From Paragyromitra xinjiangensis (taxonomy: Eukaryota; Ascomycota; Pezizomycetes; Pezizales; Discinaceae): a stretch of DNA of 64,000 nt. The translations under genes were made by a program, and so were the position numbers. The stretch is taken from positions 310,001 through 374,000 of the forward strand of contig JBCAMK010000003.1 in the NCBI GenBank assembly GCA_038503065.1, written 5' to 3'. This document shows positions 1-11,629 of this stretch, in pieces. The first letter of the stretch is position 1; every line of letters begins with the position of its first letter. The notes below the pieces were generated by a model, which was not told where the DNA came from, did no database searches, and saw only the letters and a list, made by a program, of their open reading frames with translations.

Positions 1-1025
1 ACTGCAGCTGTGTAACCAATCGCTATCCCGTAGCTACTGATCTGACTGCTCAATGTCAAAGACGGACTACTCTTTCCTCTCAAATCCTCCAGACCTGGAA
101 TGTCCAGATTTGGCATAGGTGAATCCCCTCGCAACAAGTAATCCTCCTCACTATCTGGCGTTCTGATAACTGGCGAAGAGGTGACCGGAGGATCAGCATA
201 GAGTAAGTCTGGATGCTGTCGTACAAGCACCGGGAGAAAAGCATTTAAAAGCACGAATGAGGCACCAAAGCCAATGTTTCCGAGAGTAGCCCAAAGTGCA
301 GCAAAAAGGTACCACCGTTCAGTTACCGTAATGAATAACATCGTAGAGACACTGCCAATGAAGGCAAAGACTAGGAGCAGCCGTTTTCTATACGCTCCTA
401 AAGGTCTGTTAGCGATTGAGGAGAGGAACTAGAAATCAAGGCGAATTACCGTGATCTGCAGCTCCAGACATGGAAACTATTATAAGGGACTGAAGTAGAA
501 CGGACAATGAGAATGTATACCTGAAGACCCCGCTAATTAGCATTGTAAACACAACCTTGTTTACACCGGAAAAGCGGACATTGCAAAAGAAGCGGTATTC
601 ATCTGCCAACCCATAATATATATCACACACTGTTCCGGCCCCTCGCGCCTAAGCATATCCGGTCCAGGACCAAGGCCACTTCCAGGATCTGTTGAAGCTC
701 CACAAGGCGTGGTCTTGTCCGACAACAAGACGCCATTCTCTCTAGCCAGCTGCTCCAACGTGACAGGAATAAAAGAGCCTACACCGCAGACAACAAATAC
801 TTCTGCAGCCCAAGCATAAGAGTACCATCCCATAAGCTCTTTCCTGGACGTGGATCGTACATCTTGGTCGGGGAATTGCGGGACGGGAGCTCTATGATAG
901 CGATGGGGGCGGGAAGTTCGGAACTCTTCTTCCTCGGCGTCAGAGAGGGAGCGCTCGTCGTCAGCATCTTCGGGATATGGGTCTAGTAGTGCCCGGTAGC
1001 GGGGGGCGGCTGCCTGGGCGCGCAT
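1..1025 (-). CDS. atg22: Autophagy-related protein 22 (vacuolar amino-acid efflux), 5' part
   Basis: Atg22 is a multi-pass vacuolar membrane protein that exports amino acids released by autophagic breakdown. The start ATG is at 1025. Exons are 1025-580, 520-450 and 397 to beyond position 1, giving about 304 N-terminal residues. The cytosolic N-terminus is acidic, followed by the family signature (a WYSYAWAAEVF stretch, then ITLEQLA-like and NTASFAM-YTFSLSVLLQ, then MSGAADHG). The SSYGIAIGY motif lies at the window edge. Intron 1 (579-521) begins GTCCGC, an unusual donor, but only this junction restores the conserved AMYTFS reading. Intron 2 (449-398) has a GCTAAC branch site. The rest of the gene lies outside the window. 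Assignment rests on recognised family motifs and is firm; exact exon edges are inferred. Confidence 0.9.
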
Positions 1026-1528
1026 CGTGAAGGATGAGAGGAGAAAGAGAGGAGGGGGTCTAAGAGGAGCTTACAGGTTCAACACCTTGGAAAGGGCCCG
1101 CGATATCTTGCCTTAGTCATCACCCGAGCAACGGAAGATACCGATTCAAACCCTGAGCCCTAGAATCAAATTAAGATTATTATGTAATCCAGTGATATCT
1201 CACTCGGCCGAGAAGCATAACTGGGGATTAATTGATTGATTCATTAAGTACATCCAAATAACTGAGGATTGTAGGTCGGTATAGAGCTTAGCTAGGGGTC
1301 TATAGCTTACAAGATTTCGAATTTAGATAGCAGGGTTTGCAGTCTCGGCAATCTCGGAAGGAAATTCGGTGAAACCCAACACATTTTACTAGAATAATGA
1401 AAATGTTTTAAGCTAACTAGATTTGAGCACTAAGCTACATGCATTCATTCAAAGCGGTAGCAAACCTAAGTCCCCCATTCTGCAAACTTATCGATTCCCC
1501 TGCCTTGGCGCCAAGGAAACCCAACCCT
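1026..1528. other. Upstream region of atg22, no gene seen
   Basis: Roughly 500 nt between the atg22 start and the TATA element at 1529. No convincing coding frame was seen. It should contain the atg22 promoter and 5' UTR. Confidence 0.5.
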
Positions 1529-1534
1529 TATAAA
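1529..1534 (+). promoter_or_regulatory. TATA box before a CT/CA-rich leader
   Basis: A TATAAA hexamer is followed by about 100 nt of pyrimidine- and CA-rich sequence and an ATG at 1638. This is the usual layout of a fungal core promoter and 5' UTR. No recognised gene follows, so it may be the surviving promoter of a truncated gene. Confidence 0.35.
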
Positions 1535-1637
1535 CGGACTTTCCAGCAATTGAATTCCATTCTATTTACATCCAACCACCACAACCCCCATCTCTCTCCC
1601 ACTCTCCCCACCAAGCAAGATTCTCGCCTCCATCATC

Positions 1638-1855
1638 ATGAACATCATCTCATTCACAAAAAATAAAGGTATGGAATAGTTTCATACACTCCCTTCCTTT
1701 CCTTCCCCCTCCCAGTTTCCATATTACGATCCAACATCACCGAGATGGCCCATGATGTCAGAATAATGGGTGATTATTCTAGACTAGGTGGGGGAGTAAT
1801 AGCCCAACCTCAATGGCTTAGCTCTACTGGAAGGGCTCCTGGAAGAGTCACATAA
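1638..1855 (+). CDS. Possible small spliced gene of unknown function
   Basis: Exon 1638-1668 begins with ATG 104 nt after the TATAAA. A candidate intron (1669-1715, GTATGG...CCCAG, 47 nt, no clear branch site) joins it to 1716-1855, giving about 56 residues with no recognisable domain, signal peptide or membrane segment. I do not recognise the product. The promoter-like context is better than the coding evidence: the second exon is short and could be open by chance. It could also be the first exon of a gene whose body has decayed, as the following sequence has no continuing frame. Confidence 0.22.
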
Positions 1856-1960
1856 GACTTATTGCTTTTTGAAGTCGTCAGCAGTTTTGTTGACGCGTTA
1901 CAGGTTGAATCTAGGTAGTCGATTTTGATGCGCAGGTTTTCAGCTTCGTCTTTCGGTAGT

Positions 1961-1982
1961 CCTTCCTTCCTTCCTTCCTTCC
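1961..1982. repeat. CCTT tetranucleotide microsatellite
   Basis: About five copies of CCTT/TTCC in a row, in non-coding DNA. Confidence 0.8.
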
Positions 1983-2597
1983 AACTCCGAGGAGGAAGTT
2001 ACTTGGTTTATTTTCCTCTGGGAGGTAAGTTTTTCTAATCTCGAGTAAGATCAAACGCTTAGTAATAATCCACATCGTATTTTTAGGTTTATCTACTATG
2101 AAACCTGAGTCTCAATCGAATATCACATTTCTCATAATGTGTGGTTCTCATAGTGATCCTGCTCATTCGTAAAGAATTGACATCGATCGGCCAATTTCTC
2201 TTAGATCTATTTATCCATATGAGGGCTGCAGCTCTAGATCAGATTACACCAAGGTATCATACTAAAGCTTCGTCTCGTATCCAAAACCAGGGGAGTACAC
2301 AGGAGATTGACAAAGTTAGATTTTCATATAGGCTTCGTTTGAACTCATAACTTACTTTCCCCAACCTGTGTCTTCAGCCTCATCCTCTAGGCTTTGTGCA
2401 GTTGGAAGGTTATTACCTATAAACCCACAATGTTGGAATAGTAGGCGTGTTAGAAAGCCAGGGTAGTGTCAGTAGCTTGTTCTCTATAAGCCAGCGGCGC
2501 ATTCCTGTCTATATGCTCGTATGATAACCCTCTCAGGTGCCCCTGTACTTGATTACCTGTCTTACTAATCTCCGTCTCCGAAACCACGTCTGAGCAA

Positions 2598-2904
2598 CCC
2601 GTATTAGGAAGCTTCTCCAACACATAACGTTAGAGATACTACTACTAGTATCAGCTTCCTAATACAGGATTCTCTTCGTGCCTCCACTCTTTCAGGTATT
2701 TCATAGGCTCTTGTTTATTTAGTGGGTATTCGGGGTATACAGACTACTCTAGGAGACCGACCAGCTGTTTAGTAGAGCTATTTCTGTTGGCCCGGCACTT
2801 GTATACATTCAGAGGCTTTCGTCTCTAGCATAGCAAGCAACTTCGAAATCTATCATTCACACGAGATTATTCCTTCACATATTGGAGATGCTTCCTAATA
2901 CGGG
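2598..2904. mobile_element. MITE-like element with terminal inverted repeats, decayed
   Basis: The 15-mer CCCGTATTAGGAAGC at 2598-2612 is matched by its exact reverse complement at 2890-2904. With one mismatch the match extends another 8 positions inward (22 of 23 identical). Beyond that many differences are C/T or G/A transitions, as expected from cytosine deamination or RIP. A third copy of the 12-base core lies inside at 2654-2665. The unit is 307 bp with no coding frame. I saw no clear target-site duplication, so the termini may be one bound of a larger element. Confidence 0.55.
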
Positions 2905-5900
2905 GTGTGGCTTCGGGGTCGGGGATGATTGAGAGACAGGTACCCGAGAGAGCTATTCAGATAGGAGCCACACTGCCCACCTAAAAATCAAGCAACTTAA
3001 CTTTCTATTCCTCCCTGCGTGCCTTAATATTACAGCAACACAAAGCCTGTGCCTATACGAGTGATATCCCGTGACTAGCGCGTATCATAGCGGTGCAATT
3101 CAACCAGCGGAACCCCTCAAAACCTCGTGTGACCTACGGGGTGGATATATCAAGGATGGGTGGCATAGGATCATGTACTCTGGCAGCCCTAACAATAGTT
3201 AAAATTTGTTATTAAAATAATAAGATTCGGTTATCACCTCCTGTCTAATTTTCCCGAAGTAACCTCTCAAAAATGTATCATTCTGCACAAGGTATCCAAC
3301 GGTTTTTGCAACCAAATGAAATTAAGAAACGGCTGAAAACTCCCTTCTCCCATCCGTAAATTATATTCGAGGGAAGAAAGGAAAGAAAACCAATGACCCA
3401 TCATGCGCTGTCGCGCTCGTGCACGATTCCCAGAAAAATACAACTGATGCAATCCGTCGGCCGTGCACAAACAAGAGCATCTTGATCTATAGTTAGCATT
3501 AAGATCCAAAGTGCGATGACAACAAGAGTTAGATCTTGCTCTACTGGATGAAGCAGTGCCTATTTAATGTATCGAGGGAATCGTTCTCCAACCCAATGTC
3601 CTTTACGTCTATACGGCTGATGCTTAGGCCGAGAATACGCAAGGCGTCTCTAATCTTCCGTAACTAGTAGGAATAGGAAAAGTGCCCCTTATTCAGAATA
3701 CATTTTCGGTGCCTGTGAGTTCGATCTTCGTCCTATCCGGTAAACCTTAAGTCCGAGTCGTTAACTCGAAGCTGTAATGTATTTGTTCGTTGTTTTCTCT
3801 CTCAGCCACTTAATAATCGTGCCGATTATTGGCTGGGCCTCGTTTCATGTTGTGCGGAAACATTAAGAGCCTAAAACTAACTAACCTGACCTCCGAGTAT
3901 CCACTAGCTGGCAGCAGTAAGAACCCAGACTAATTACGACAAGACAAAGTTTGTGGTGAGAAATCACCCCAGCTCTGACATTTAGTATCCAATACCCAGT
4001 TGTAGTTTTGCGCTTGAATCCATCCTCGATGATGCGATGTTACCTCCCCGCCACAGCGAACCCCACCGGATTTCAATGATTTGCGGACCCAACTTGTGTC
4101 TGGCTCTCAGAAGCACCAGGTAGGAATGAAGCCCCTTGGTTCTAGCGAGAGCGAGGTTCGAATAAGAACTACTAAAACTTGGGAGGACGAATGAAGGATA
4201 ACGATAACAGCTTCTAGCTTCCATATCTGCTGCAACCTATTGCAATTTAGTTCAGGCTGAGCGAATAGTTGAATATTCTGGAATTAACCATCTGGACTGA
4301 TATTATCGCTCTGTTGTAATAACAGGATCGCCTCAATTCCTGTTCTAGAGTACGTAATGATGTGCCAGAATCCGGTTTCGCTGATATCATATTATTTCCG
4401 TAATCGTTAGGTCGAGAAGTCTAAAAAGTTCGAGGAAGAGTGATTCTGGAGAGACTTTGATTTGAATGGAGCATCATCAAATTTCTAGTCGCAACACCCG
4501 AGGCGCCGCGATCTCACTTCAATAAAGTAGCATTCCAGCCCTGCTTTCGAGCAATGTATACACCCTTAGAACCCTCCGATCAGTGCAGAATTTTCATGAC
4601 GTCCAATCCCGCTGTCGCTACCGTGGAACACTGACTCTTGATGCGTGAATATTGCGTTAACGTGAATTCCGTAGGTTAGAAATAAGATTAATATTAGATC
4701 CTCGAATCTGGCACCGTGGAAAAGAATAAAACCAAAGAAGCAATGGCGATAACCCCAATCTCAAGAAATCCTCAAGCCTATGAAAATTTCAGCCGAAGCG
4801 TGAATATCGCATTTCTTGAAAGCGGACGGTAACGGCGCGTAGTTTGTGATGTGGATGTCCCCAAAATTTGATAGAGGTAATACCCTGAAACGTCCAACTT
4901 TACTATTGCAGGAGATGGTAGGGTTAGAGCAGCGGCGAGGGGTTAATATTGCCTTCATCCTAGTTTGATAGAATGAGGTCTCTCCGCGGTATGGTTGTGT
5001 ACGAGAACTGTGGTCCCGGCTTTGTTAGATGGGGTTTGTGGATGTCAGATAAAGGAAGTAGTGAGGCTAAAGAAACTACCTTACTTTCAATGCAACACCA
5101 CCCTGTTACTAATCTCAGAAATTGCAACGGCATCATGTGCTTGTTCTTCCGGTAGCAGCTGATTTGACCGCAACTTAATAGCCTGGAGCTGGGTAAATCC
5201 ATTTTCTAGTGTACGGTAATGACACCATGGTCGATAGCTTAGGGTTAGTCTCAATGACCGAACAATAGCGAACGATGAAAAATACTCCGACCTCGTAAGA
5301 ATTCCCGAGATGTTGAAATAGAGTATCCGGCCATAGGTAGTTAGCTGACTGTGGTAGCCCAATAATTTTAGCCCGTAAATGTTTTGTCCTTAGCCCTACA
5401 GGCCATGAAGACGTACCCACAACCTGGGGTGCCAATGCATTGAATTGAAGCGACTTGGACCCTGGGAATCTAATGGTACAACCTGCATCAAGTTCTCATA
5501 TCCGGTCAGTATTATCAATGTCAAGATCCGGAGAGCGATCGTCTGAGGAAAGAACAAAGCACTAAAGCCCAATAGATAATCTCGCATGGTCTAATCTAAA
5601 TCCAGAAAACGGCAAACATGTACCATAACCAACTCGGTTCTCTCCTAAATGTCATTATTAGGTTACCAAAGTCAGCAAACAACCCAGAAAGAAAACCGCC
5701 CTCGTTATCGACAGCTATGGGGTAAAGTACCATATTCATGATTTAGAGACAGTATACTAATCTAGCTCTATGGCCTGTAGGTTCGATATTTCCACTGCAA
5801 TAGCCAAGGAAGTAGTTCGGACTGACGATATGTAAATATAATGAGGATGGGTTGCAATGTTAGATAACTGAATACGACCAAGTCGTCCACAGTAACTCAA

Positions 5901-5972
5901 GCGTTATCCTGCTGAGAGTGATAGATTTCTGTCGCCGTAATCCCGCGAATACCTCGTGTTCCAAGACCCATT
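2905..5972. other. Gene-free decayed intergenic DNA
   Basis: About 3 kb with only short overlapping frames on both strands (for example around 4760-5590), none with an ATG context, splice pattern or protein motif that I can support. Composition and stop density look like decayed repeat DNA. Confidence 0.5.
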
Positions 5973-6782
5973 TCAAGCGGATATCCCTGTCAAATCAGTC
6001 TGTTTCTGAGTCTTAGAGGCTAATATCTCGCCTGCTTGATCCCTTCTAATGCCTGTAATAACAGAAGTAACGCCCCCGTAGTACCTAAATGTTCGGAAAT
6101 GTAGCCTCGTGGCTACCCATAACTCTAAACATACACGGCACGGACTGTAACGAAAACCATCCAGCGACGATTTACGCGCTTTCTTGATCCATATCCATGG
6201 TAATTGCATTGGCTTGCCTTGTTCATCAGCCGAGATAACTGTAGGGAAGAGGATGGAAGGGATAATTCGTCTATCCAATTCTGCTGGGATTATGTACTCC
6301 GGTGCGTCGTTGCTGTAATAAAATCTCGTCTCGATATCTGTCTCTGAATAGAAGGGAGCTTGAGAAGCCACGACTTTGAGTGTGAGCTGTCTTGTCTGGA
6401 TGGTGAGAATGGGAGCCCTTGTCGAAGCTCTCAGAATTATGGCTGCGTTTCCTTCATTGGGTAGTAGTGATAGTGAGGGGTTATTCCGGATGGATATATA
6501 AATGACCGTAGCTTGTGTTGGTGGGGTTGGCGGGGTGAAGATGGAGTAAATAAAGAGAAATAGATATGTGTTTCTTTTGTGATGATGTATAGAAGGATTC
6601 TTGATGAATGTCGGAGTGTTGGAATCTCCGTTTGCTAAATTTCTTGGTTTTGTGTTAATATGATTTAAGTGGAGGGAGATATGTTTGTGGTATGGGTTCT
6701 GTGAATTTGAGCAGTGGTAGAGGATGAACGTGGTGTGGTGGTGAATATTTCCACAGCTGAGTGGTGTAGATGACGATTGCAA
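5973..6782 (-). other. Long open frame without ATG; possible exon or gene remnant
   Basis: The minus strand stays open for about 269 codons, ending with a stop at 5973. The only in-frame ATG is near codon 193. The 5' half reads like a CA/CT-rich leader, while the middle (about 6180-6450) has a balanced, protein-like composition. I do not recognise it. It may be an internal exon, a gene that lost its start, or chance. No introns or start could be placed with confidence. Confidence 0.25.
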
Positions 6783-7260
6783 ACGGACAGAAGGAGGATG
6801 GATGGGAGGTGGGAGGAAGATTTTATTTCAAGAGTCACGGATCTCATTGTGTCCTGCTGGTGGACATGAGTGACAAGCTGTGACCAGCCATACAGCTGGA
6901 CTCCAACGCTCATCTTCTATGTAGGTACATGTAACTCTGGCGGCATGATTTCAGATGCCCCATTGTAAATCAAGTTGAAGATCCGACTGCGTTCCCATAG
7001 AATTGACCAGAACAGGTTGATCCTCACCCGCTTGGTCGATAATATACATTCGCAACTGGACCGTCCCTGCACGTAGACGTTGCCTGAAAGAACAATAGAA
7101 GGGGAGAGGGGCAGCAAACGGAGGTTACACCACTGGGATGCACGCGGGTCTTGGCGGACAGCGGAACCAGCCAATTCCCTTTTCTCGTGTCTCCCTCCGT
7201 CCCAAGCAGCCAAACGAGAGTGAAGAGAAGCGATAGTGAAGGATAGTATTACATACGCAC

Positions 7261-7975
7261 TGTCTGTACCTGTGCGAGTACATCTATAGTACGTATAAGA
7301 GCTCGCTTGGTGGATAGAGCTCATCGGCACAGTCGGCAGAAAGAAACTGCTGCTCTGCTCTTCACGCAGCCTGCGACAGAATATTCTTCTGCGTGGATTC
7401 ACAACAGGTGGTCAGGTATTGTAACGCGAGGCTGGACTTTTCCCCTCAGAGCTTTATCTGCTGGCTGTCAGTCAGTCAGCCTGTATATCTGTCTGCCTGT
7501 CTGTCTTTTCTCTGTCTGTCCTTGTCTACCTATCATACCACACCTTGCAGAAATAACGGAGAAGAAACGTGAGCACGTTCATCACCATCATCACTACTCC
7601 ACCACCAACACCACCAGCGTTCTCTACCACCACCGCGACGAACCCACGACTGAACGGCCTCTAATCCCACTTTTACCGCAAACTATCAAATCGCCCCTAG
7701 ATAACGGACAACCCCGAGTGACGACCTCCCCAGCCCTACGCGATCATCCTATTGTGGAACACGACCGATCCCTTCACCGCCAGCTCCCCCCGTTACGATC
7801 CCCCCGTTACGATCCTCAGCCTCGCCCCCATCCTCGCTTCGCACGGTGAGAGTTCTCAAACCAGCGACAACAACAGCAACAACATCAACAAGGCCAACCT
7901 ACCCAACTCCCACTCCTCCCGCGACCAAACTTCCCCCGAATTCCAGCGGTGCAGGCGGGTGGAGCTATAGTGATT
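7261..7975 (+). promoter_or_regulatory. ATG-free 5' leader/promoter region of med14
   Basis: No ATG occurs on the plus strand from 7261 to the med14 start at 7976. The stretch is rich in CTGTCT and CCACCA. From about 7862 to 7975 the frame of med14 is open and encodes a Gln-rich segment followed by Pro/Leu, and a TGA closes that frame just upstream. It may be a long 5' UTR, or an upstream exon whose start I could not find. Confidence 0.45.
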
Positions 7976-10900
7976 ATGCCCCAACTTATGTCTCCCAGCG
8001 CCGTTGAAGATGTCCCCTCGAAGAGCGCTCTCAAGTCTGAGTCTAGCAAAACCACACAGCTGGAGATCCGGAACCCGCCTTTACCGCACATAACGCAGGG
8101 CTTCATCCCCCTGTCGTTGCTGATTAGACGGCTGGTGCAGCACTCCCATAATAAGCTCGGGGAGCTGGTGGATTCGCTGCAGGGCGGGGGGCAGAGCGAT
8201 GAGGAGAAGAAATTACGTATTATTGAGCATATGCAGGATACGAGGAAGCAGTTTATCAAGGTGTTGGTGTTGGCCATGTGGAGTAAGAATGCTGGGGCGG
8301 TCAGTGAGGTTATTGATTTGAAGCTGTTTTTGGATAGTAGGCTGGAGGTCTTTCATCGTGTGGTTTGGAACTTGTTTGATATGCGGAGGAAGATGAACCA
8401 GGCGAGGTACGTACAGTGGGGTGGGCAATTCGGGCGCCAGAGCTTGTATCTACAGATGAATGGGAGGAGGGAGCTCTGCGCTCGAAATGGTGTATGGGAT
8501 TGTGTATTGAAGACTAACATCACATAGAGTTCCCAACCCCGACCTTGACACTGCTGTTCAAGTTCTCTCCACAGGTCATGCCTCAACCTCTATGACACGC
8601 CTTTATGTTCCCCCACCACCCCTCACCTCCAGCGCCATCCTCAAAACCCTTTCCAACATCAACACACTGCTCTCCCTCCGCCTCTCACTACACTCCCCCC
8701 CACCGCCCCACTTCCGCACCTATACGATCCACTCCGGCCGCGCAACCTTCACCATAGAGCACGAATTCGAAGTCGACATGAGCATTGGGTCAGAAGACCC
8801 AACATCCCAGCTCTACCTCATCGACTTCCGCCTCATCTTCCACCCCTGCACCAACACCACACTCCCCCCCGCCCTCCGCAAGGAGATCGAAATGCGCGGG
8901 AACGCAGTACTAGGAAACCAAGGCCTAGAAGGCATCTTCGAATTCCTCCACGAATTCGTCCTAACCCACAAGATCAACGTCCTCCTCTGGCAGGCGCAAG
9001 AAATGCTCACAGGCCGCTGGACCGAGAGCCTGCGCGTGCAACAAATCAAGCGTACCCTCGTCATACAATACTGGACCTCCCGAGTAGGCGAAGGCAAATC
9101 CTGGATCGAAGTAGGAGTCAAACGCGGCGCACCCGGTAAGCCCTCTCGTCTCGGTGTCCGCTGGATGCGCGAAGGGAAAGAAGTGCGTGACCAGGAGGTC
9201 CCACTCGACGTAGGAGTCCTTAGTGCGGAACAGCTGCTCAAGACTGTTATTGCTATGCATACTTCGCATATATTATCGAAGATTCAATCGCGGTTACGGG
9301 CTCTACCGATGATCTTCCCGGCTAGCTCGTTGCAACTCACTACGCATCCTACCGACTCGTTTAATTCTTCGCTGAAACTCACGCTTACGCCTTCCCGGAG
9401 TGTGCGTGTCTTGATTGAGCCGATAACGGGTCGCTTCGCGTTGACGAGGCCTACGGCTATGAGCACGCATGCTGAGGCGGGGGCGAATTATGATCCGAGT
9501 ACGGTGAATGATTTTTTGGTGAGGTTGAAGTTTTTGGTGTTGCAGGAGGAGATTGAGAGTAGGGCGCGCAGCATGGGGTGGGAGATATTGAAGATGGTGA
9601 ATGTGAGGCGTGAGGAGCTTAAGTCGTTTTTCCCTCCTATGACGAAGTATATGACGTATATGAGACGGGAAGGGTGGCGGAGGGAGTGGGTTGTTTGTGT
9701 AGTGCTGGGAGATAGTGGGGAGGGGTTCTATGTTTCTAAGATGTGGGTTCTTTCTGGGTCAATGATAGAGTTTATACTAACGAGTGAGTTTTGGTGATAG
9801 TCATGAGGCACCTCAACAATGGACTATGTCCGCCGCGATTCTAGTCCCCACCACAACCCCTCTCAACTCATCCTACAGCTTCCTCGCCTCCCTTGAGAAA
9901 GTCGCCTCAGCAATCATCACCCTCCACGTCACCACCGAACTCCTCACCTCCCGTAAAGTCCAACACCAACTCAAACCCCCCAAGGTCTCCGACCCAAAAC
10001 TCACAATCCCCGACCTCTACATCCGCTTCTCCTCCCTAATCCCACGCGCAACCTGGGGCATCGACGCCCTCCGCCTCACCTTCCAATCCCTCGCCGAAGA
10101 CGGCCGAAGCGTTCTAACCGTCTTCGGTCGAACCCGAGAACCCATGACCCAACTCGGAGGCGAAATCCGCGCCGCCGACAGCGACGTATCCTTCCACCCT
10201 CTCAGTGGTAGCTACGCAATCCGCTTCACCGTCGCCGTAGGCGACACCATAATCGACCAGCTAGTCGAAAAACTCCACCGCATCGAAACCCTAATCAAAT
10301 TCGTAGCGGTGATCCGTCGGTTCCACCTCCCATGTCTCCACGTCTCCCTCGGCCGCATCGGCTTCCGCTACGCGAACGAAGCGAACAGCACAGCGGAAGT
10401 ATCGTTCGGTAGCGAAGAAGCAGAGGATGGGAAGGAAGACGAAAAGGGGAAGATGAGATTACATCTTCCGCCGCGAAGCCCGCATGTGAGGATCAAACAC
10501 TTTTTGGAAAACGAGCTGAATACGTCTGGGTTGGAGATCGTCGTTATGTCATTGACGGTTACGCTACCGTTGCTTTTGGCATTTGAGGATGTGGAGAGTC
10601 GACTTACGAATCCGTCGCCGCTGGGTGGGGGGCCGAGTAAGCTTGCGATTGCCGGGGAGGGGTCGTTGTATATTCTTCCGAGAAATGTGGATTGGTTTAG
10701 AGTGGAGTATCGGAACCATGGGGTGGTGCTGGATTGGCGGTTACGCTGTCGGAAGAGTTTACTGTACTGGTATGTGCAGGACGCGACGGTAGCTGGCGCG
10801 GATAGTGAGAGGGGTGTGAGGGGTGGTGAGGGACGGAGGAGGGCGGATATGTTGAAGGGGATTTGGAGCGGTGAGGTGGAGGGTGATTGGGAGGCGTTGA

Positions 10901-11001
10901 AGATTGGGGCGGCTGCGGGGGTGAGGGGGGTTGGCGCGTTGGTTAAGGTTGTGCATGAGGCGATTATGAATGCTGGGGTGAGTGGGCCCAGTGCTGCATA
11001 G
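7976..11001 (+). CDS. med14: Mediator of RNA polymerase II transcription subunit 14
   Basis: Med14 (Rgr1) is the scaffold subunit joining the head, middle and tail of Mediator in the nucleus. Exons 7976-8406, 8528-9757 and 9801-11001 give about 953 residues, within the fungal range. The N-terminal Med14 domain is clear: an HITQGFIPLS motif, then LIRRLVQ, KLGELVDSL, and further on IDLKLFLDSRL. Intron 1 is GTACGT...CATAG. The end of exon 2 is ambiguous: donors at 9758 (GTCAAT) or slightly upstream (GTGGGT) both keep frame, with branch ACTAAC and acceptor at 9800. The start chosen is the first ATG after 700 ATG-free bases, but an open Gln-rich extension upstream suggests the true N-terminus could be longer. 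Convergent with the MICOS gene. Confidence 0.92.
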
Positions 11002-11629
11002 GTGGGTTATGGGAGTTTTGTAATATAGGGGTTTTTTCTTTTTGATCCGTGGATGGTTATGGTGTTTTTTGTTCTTTTGTTGACTTTTTAAAAACCCTGG
11101 ATGGTAATGCTTCTTGTTCATTGTTTCGATGTGGATTTGGAGCCTTAAAAGAATTCTTTTTTTTCTTTTTTGAGTTTGTTTTTTTTTGAGGGAGGAGGGG
11201 TGGAGGGGGGTGATAGATACCTGGGCTTTGTGGTCATGTATCGGGGTTTGCTTTTCTCTACTATTATGGTAGTAATAATAGGGATGGAGTTTGAATGTCG
11301 TTTTATAGTTCTGATTCTGGGGTGGAGGGAAACATAAGAGGGAAGACAGGGGTGGGTTGAGGGGTTTTGTTATCCATTTGCTGTTTTCTTTGGATTTGGA
11401 TTTGGTTGATGGGTTGTATCCTGTCGTTGATAGATGCAAGGTGTTATACCTTATTGTAAGGTTTACAGATCGGTTGTGTTCCTTTAGGATGGCTAGGTTT
11501 GGGGTACACCGGCGAGTGACTCAATATAAGTGAGTCAATAGACATCGTCATTTCCTCCACCACAGTTTCTACGCATGATATTACAAGAAATAAGCCTTTA
11601 TATTCTATCTAAAACCCTCAACAAACCCT
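11002..11629. other. Shared 3' region of convergent med14 and MICOS genes
   Basis: Gene-free 628 nt, T-rich on the plus strand near 11030-11190, consistent with 3' UTRs and transcription ends of the two facing genes. No separate gene seen. Confidence 0.5.

Noticed and set aside
6917..7402. 161-codon minus frame upstream of med14
   Set aside because: Starts at GTG; the internal ATG gives a protein without recognisable features in promoter DNA.
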